Assembly (NCBI GenBank): GCA_945910005.1
Contig: OX246745.1
Coordinates: forward strand, 38,781,215 to 38,845,214
Source: Isoperla grammatica
Lineage: Eukaryota > Arthropoda > Insecta > Plecoptera > Perlodidae
Direction: 5' to 3'
Length of the DNA stretch: 64,000 nucleotides
Shown: positions 59,297 to 64,000 of the stretch, one piece after another
Numbering within the stretch: position 1 is the stretch's first letter
Layout of the letters: each line of letters begins with the position of its first letter
Program-made: the position numbers and the translations under genes
Notes under the pieces: generated by a model
Told to the model about the DNA's origin: nothing
The model's database searches: none
The model's input: only the letters and a program-made list of their open reading frames with translations

Positions 59297-59487
59297 GCTC
59301 AGAGACCGATACTCCAGAGTTAGAGGTAGACAAAAAGGGCCCAATGAACTCTCCAAGTGACAAAAAGAAAAGAAAACCGGATTCTCCCCACAAGGGGCGA
59401 AAAAGGTCCAATGTTGATTCTGGGATTGAAAAGGATGAAGAATGTGTTTCTTCTCCTTTCAAACGCAAGAGACTGGACAGGGCGGAT
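59297..59487 (+). CDS. RERE: Atrophin/RERE orthologue, exon 6 (NLS-rich)
   Basis: 191 nt, phase 1 to phase 0. Basic clusters DKKKRKPDSPHKGRKR and FKRKRL indicate nuclear localisation signals, matching the Lys/Arg-rich region that follows the zinc finger in RERE. The donor is GTAAGT. Confidence 0.9.
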
Positions 59488-60265
59488 GTAAGTACTTTAT
59501 TCTCCATACTATAATACCATTCTGCAGTGTAGCCTCGTTGCAAGTGGGTCGACAGTCCAACGGTGTTATCATCTTAAGTTCTGTTATTTGCATGTGGTAC
59601 AGTCAAGATGTGTAATATAGTGTGGACAAGAAAACATCGTCCGATTGTGGGGCAAAGAAGTTAAGCACAATTCAGCAAACACGGGGAGAGGAAGCTGTCT
59701 GTGTGTACGGCAGGTCGTAACCACCTGTAATGCCACTTGGTCCTACATTCTTATATTGTATGTGTATACATAGTTAATTTGTGTATTTTCTAATTTGTAA
59801 TTTTTCTTCTTTCATTTGTTTGATGTATTGTTATCATTCTAAAAAAGAAACATAATATAATAGTAGGGTTGGGACTTAACATGGATTATTTGATTCGACA
59901 TCAATTTGCAATCTCAAATCGTAATAATCGTTTGACATCGAAAGTTCCCTGTGGTATCTCATTTTCATATATCCCCCCCCCCAACCTGCAATTGTGTGTC
60001 AGACAGGCGACCTTGTACACAAAGCACAATATTGATTCTGGCGAGTGTGCGCATGCGAAGGCAACGAATATTTTTCCCCCCTGCTCCAGTTCCAGCCTGC
60101 AACGCGGCCTCGAATGTCGTTACGTTCAGTTTTGTCGTGTTGTGTTTGTCTCTCCGCGTTTGCGATGTCATCTTTGCCAGTAAACCTGTTTTATTGATGC
60201 CGACAGGAAAGCTAAGTGATGTGTGCGGTGGCAAATGAAGACGACAAAAAATGAAGGATAAACAG

Positions 60266-60719
60266 TAAGGCTGGGCATCGATTTAAAATGGCAACATCGA
60301 CATCGAAAACAAATAATCGATGTCAAATCGTGATGTCGAAATTTTTTCGATATCGACATCGAAATAAAATTAATCGATATCGTTTTTTGTTTTTTTATGA
60401 CTCACCTGTTAAATAAAACAGAATGTGTTCACTGCAAATACGATCACTAATAGCTATAGTAACTCTTGTTGCCCATGACCCCGAGTTCGACAAGACATGG
60501 CTCGCCTAACAGAACGATTAGTTGAAGTGTGACATTGTCGCATTCAAGTGAATTTACAACTTTTTAATGGGCAATCTCATAAGTGGAAAATTTACTAATT
60601 AATAAAATAATTAATTAATTAATTTGAGGAAAAAATCAATAATTTAAAAAAAATCGATGTCGAAAATAATCACTGACATCGATTATTAATCGATTAATTG
60701 ATGTCGATGCCCAGCCTTA
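60266..60719. mobile_element. hAT-type MITE, TSD ATAAACRG
   Basis: 454 bp with ends TAAGGCTGGGCATCGA and its reverse complement, flanked by ATAAACAG (60258-60265) and ATAAACGG (60720-60727), one mismatch. The interior is filled with ATCGATGTCGA-type words. Confidence 0.85.
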
Positions 60720-60839
60720 ATAAACGGGTGGTTTGTCGGATTGTTTTACGTCCGTGGCCTATTATGGCTATTATGGCCCGGGAACACGTCAAACATGACG
60801 CAGCATATCATAAAATGCTTGATAGTGTCTAGTGTAAAT

Positions 60840-61816
60840 TAGGGGTCTGCGGGTAGTACTTTTTAGATTCCGGTCGGGTTCGGGTCCGGGTAACACAAAA
60901 AGTTCGGGTATCGGGTCCGGGTTCGGGTAATGAAATTAGTAGGCCCTACTGGTGACGTGTGACGAGAAAGTGACGTAATTACAGCAGGATCTTTTTTATT
61001 CTTCCAGTTCATCTAGGTATTTACCTAAAATAAGTTTTAATGCCAAATCGATTTCTAAAGAGATGTAATTTCTTGTTATTATTTCCTAACCGGTGGCTGC
61101 AGTGCGAAGACGACAGTGCTTCTGTCTGTCACAATGCACTCTATCGAGGCTTTGCTCAACGAACAGTAGAACGGGGTTGACGGAGCGTACGATAGAGTGC
61201 GTTACGAGCACGAACTTGCTATGCTCTCCATCTCTAAAGTGCTTCATAATAATTATAGTCGCGCCAACGAGATATTCCTTGACTCACAAAAATTATTAAC
61301 GATCCTTTAAATAAGTAACTACTTTCAATTTTCCTTAGATATAATGTCACGGTGCTAATAAAAATAATGAAAAGTCAAATGCGGACTGTAATGACGCAAT
61401 GGCAGTCCAGATATAAACAAGTTTTTGTACGCTGGAGCTACTTTCGTACATATTGCGGGATACAGTGACTCAATCGCAGATGCTTATGGATACGATGATT
61501 CCGCTCGGCAGGTCAGCTCCAAATGCTAGGGCTTTGACCTAGAATATTACGTATGGAACTGAAAATGAACATACCTTTTGTTTGATGATGGTTGATTTGG
61601 TAATTATTAATAATGGCGTGTATTACCATACAAAGTGTGGTGTAAATAACGGCTTCAAGAACAAGAATATTTAAGCTTAAGCCTAGGCTGCTAGGGCCTA
61701 GGCTTAGGACCTACTACTACCCGAAAAAGCCCGATACTTGTTATTTAAATCCCCGAATTTCGGGTATGTATAAATACCCGAAATTACCCGAAGTTTCGGG
61801 TACCCGCAGACCCCTA
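60840..61816. mobile_element. hAT-type element, TSD GTGTAAAT
   Basis: 977 bp with ends TAGGGGTCTGCGGGTA and TACCCGCAGACCCCTA, flanked by GTGTAAAT (60832-60839 and 61817-61824). The subterminal regions repeat CGGGT/ACCCG. No transposase. Confidence 0.93.
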
Positions 61817-62040
61817 GTGTAAATAAAAATTGTTGTATTTATTTATAAATAAAATAAATTTTAAACATTTTTTTTATTTCCCAAAATGTCAGATATTGGA
61901 AGGCCCCCCTCCCTACAAAAAAAATACGAACATGTTGGAGAGGGATTTCGAAGTCTAAAATAGTTTCAATGTCGAAATTTTGGGTTTGACATAATAGATA
62001 GTTTTCTGCAAACATGTAACATTGTCGTGTTACTTTTCAG

Positions 62041-64000
62041 AGTCCTGCCGAAAGTATTTCGACAGACAGTGGTTCGGCTGGGGACGATGCGGAGCCAGAG
62101 CCGTTGGACTTAATGGACGCAGTCAACTCTCAGAGTCTACCCAGTGATAGCACCTCGACCAGTATTGAAATGCCTCGGATACAAAGTGTAACCGGCGATA
62201 AGTCGGACACCAGATCGAAACTGGTCAACAACAATATAAACACTATAAATGGTGAACGAATTCCCGTCATTGATGTTCCTAAAATTTTGAGTACAAATCT
62301 ATCGTTGGTGGGTGCAGGTACCCAAAATTTAACTGGTGTCCCTATAAAAATACCCATTTTAGGGTTGAAAGATAATTTTAAGGAATCAACCAAAGAAGGA
62401 GGGGTTTTTGGTGTAGATTTAAAGAACTTGGAAAAAGAGGGTGTAAAGATATCTCATTTTGCTGTAGCTCAAGCCGACACTGAAAACAAAGAAACTCCAG
62501 ATAAGTTAATTAAGTTAGAAGATGATCCAGAAGATGAGGGCAGAGGTTTGGAAAAGCCCAGCAGAGACAAAGATCTACAATCGTCCGAGCTTTTGTTTAT
62601 TAAAGACGAAGCGGAAAGTTCTAACGACGAGGCGGAGGGATTGCATTTTGCTCAGCCATCTCAAAAAGTAATTCTTAAAAATGAATCTCTTGCATCTACG
62701 TTCCCAGATAAGTCTTCACCTGCAGTAACTCAAAGTGGGGCTAATTTCTCGGGGCAAATGACCAGATACTTAAACTCGAATGATTTAATTGTGAATGGAA
62801 ATTTCAACATTTGTCCTCCAAACATCAAACCGGAGCCCAGAGATTTGGAGAGCATAGAGCCTTCCCAAAACCAACAGCAAATGTTAAGCGAAAGTTTTCA
62901 CCCGATGCAACAAAACGTACATTTGTCTCCGAATCTGGGCCCGAATGTGTCTGAAAACATTGAAACCATGTCGAACCACACCCAGAGTGTTAACCCACTC
63001 CACCTAGACATGCCCCGAACTCATCCTATTCCTCTCCACTTGTTAAGAAGTTCGCCCGTTTTAATGTCCGAGCTATTGCCGCAACATTGTGGACCTCAAA
63101 GCTCTGCCCATCTGTGTCACGGCGGCGAACTCGTTCGAGACAATTCCGACGTAAACTACCAAGTCGAAGAGCAAGATCACAAGTCTCGGATAAGGGTATC
63201 GGAAAATATGGCACCGGTATCGCAGTCCGGTGCGGTTCAAAATCAAATACTTCAAGGAGGAATGCTGCACAACCAATACGACGGTTATATGCAAAATCAA
63301 AACTATATGTCGTTATCCAAACGTCTTAATTCCCACGGTGATAAGAGTGTAGGGGTTCAAGCAGGAACAGTCCAAAATGTAGGTTGTGCTAACTTAAATG
63401 CGAACGAACCTCAAAACCTCAAGATTAAACAGGAGACCTTGGCTTCCCACGAACAATTAAGTACGGATCCACTTCAGTCATTAAAGGAAGTCAAGGTTCC
63501 AGGATTCGTGAGTAATACGTCCTCCGTTTCGCAACCGCTGCTCAGCAATCAGACTACGCACCCGGGACAGTCGCATCCCGAAGCTCAGCGCCCCAGGTCT
63601 AACCTCAGTTCTCCGGGAATGCCTTTCGCGGGTCCCGGCCTCGACAACATCAAACGAGAACCGGATCATTTCCACGCCGCACTTCGAGAGTCCAAGTCGC
63701 CGATGCCGAAACACGGGGAGCAGAGCTACACCCCACCACTGCCTCGAATATCTCCGCACACTCCCGGCTCGGCGAGCCACGGCGCGGCGAGTCTGATCTC
63801 TCCGTCCTCCCGGACGACTCCCACCTCGTTGCCGAGCTCCATCCCCCAGCCGGTGATGCATCCGTCACAGCAGGCCAGCCCCTTGAGCAGGGGCTCTCCG
63901 GGCCACCCGTCCTTCGGAGGACCTCCGGGCCTGCATCCCCACCACCCTCTGATCCACCACTCTCTGTTTGCCGCCATCCACTCGGCGAGCATGCATCACA
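62041..64000 (+). CDS. RERE: Atrophin/RERE orthologue, exon 7 (partial, open at edge)
   Basis: Open from the acceptor at 62040 in phase 0 to the window end: 653 codons with no stop. Begins SPAESISTDSGSAGDDAEPE. It is a long low-complexity Ser/Asn/Gln/Pro-rich region typical of the disordered middle of atrophins, turning His/Pro-rich at the end (HPHHPLIHHSLFAAIHS), as in the RERE C-terminal half. At least five sumoylation-type motifs are seen: IKLE (62509), IKDE (62599), IKPE (62824), IKQE (63424) and IKRE (63649). The Atrophin C-terminal domain lies beyond the window. Codon use becomes GC-richer after about 63500. Confidence 0.92.

Larger units (their letters stand above)
59488..62040 (+). 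other. Atrophin intron 6
   Basis: Holds two complete hAT-type elements (60266-60719 and 60840-61816) plus unassigned sequence. It ends in the acceptor TACTTTTCAG. No extra exon is required by the frame. Confidence 0.8.

Noticed and set aside
63026..63992. Minus-strand frames of 62-126 residues at the right edge
   Set aside because: Shadows of the plus-strand atrophin exon, which is open over the whole stretch.

Overview
The window is eukaryotic and repeat-rich. It has spliced genes with canonical GT/AG introns, many transposon families and long microsatellites. The many AGGCCTAG-type motifs, a LINE carrying a 2A-like peptide, an R2-type LINE and an atrophin/RERE orthologue suggest a marine invertebrate deuterostome, most likely an echinoderm or hemichordate. 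The species cannot be fixed from the sequence alone.

Positions 1 to about 38.3 kb hold a tandem array of four near-identical two-exon genes, all on the minus strand: A (4610-5686), B (11267-13784), C (26334-27300) and D (37211-38189). Each encodes a secreted protein with an identical 18-residue first exon (signal peptide), a short pro-segment ending in LKR, and a mature part of long poly-serine runs separated by acidic strand-like modules (DEVHLWVEDD, DELYIHVEDD, DELHIHVEDD). I do not recognise the family. Each unit has a 3' flank block, the gene, a TATA+Inr promoter, and (upstream of A, B and C) a block with a degenerate 16-bp periodic repeat. A diverged relic of the 3' flank block lies at 40.4-41.2 kb.

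The units are broken up by later insertions, several of which are proven by target-site duplications (TSDs) and by empty sites in sister units. They are a 1081-bp solo LTR (8075-9155), an APE-type LINE (about 14.66-22.07 kb) with an R2-like LINE nested in its (CAT)n tract, a 971-bp element with terminal inverted repeats (TIRs; 24958-25928), a 1.7-kb hAT element (29847-31543), a 2A-bearing LINE on the minus strand (about 32.43-36.26 kb) itself hit by a hAT MITE, and a piggyBac-type MITE (36428-36935).

From 38.3 to 50 kb I see no confident coding exon. This stretch holds a pair of tRNA-derived SINE-like units, large microsatellites and several TIR elements, including a piggyBac-like element nested in a hAT element.

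From 50,047 to the right edge lies the 5' two-thirds of an atrophin/RERE transcriptional co-repressor gene on the plus strand. Seven exons encode ELM2, SANT, the GATA-type zinc finger, a basic NLS-rich exon and a very long final exon still open at position 64,000. Its most striking feature is an eight-copy, 108-bp, in-frame tandem array at the end of the SANT exon. Every copy carries its own identical splice donor, so any donor choice keeps the frame and adds 0-7 blocks of 36 residues. A 15-copy 55-bp minisatellite lies just upstream of the ELM2 exon.
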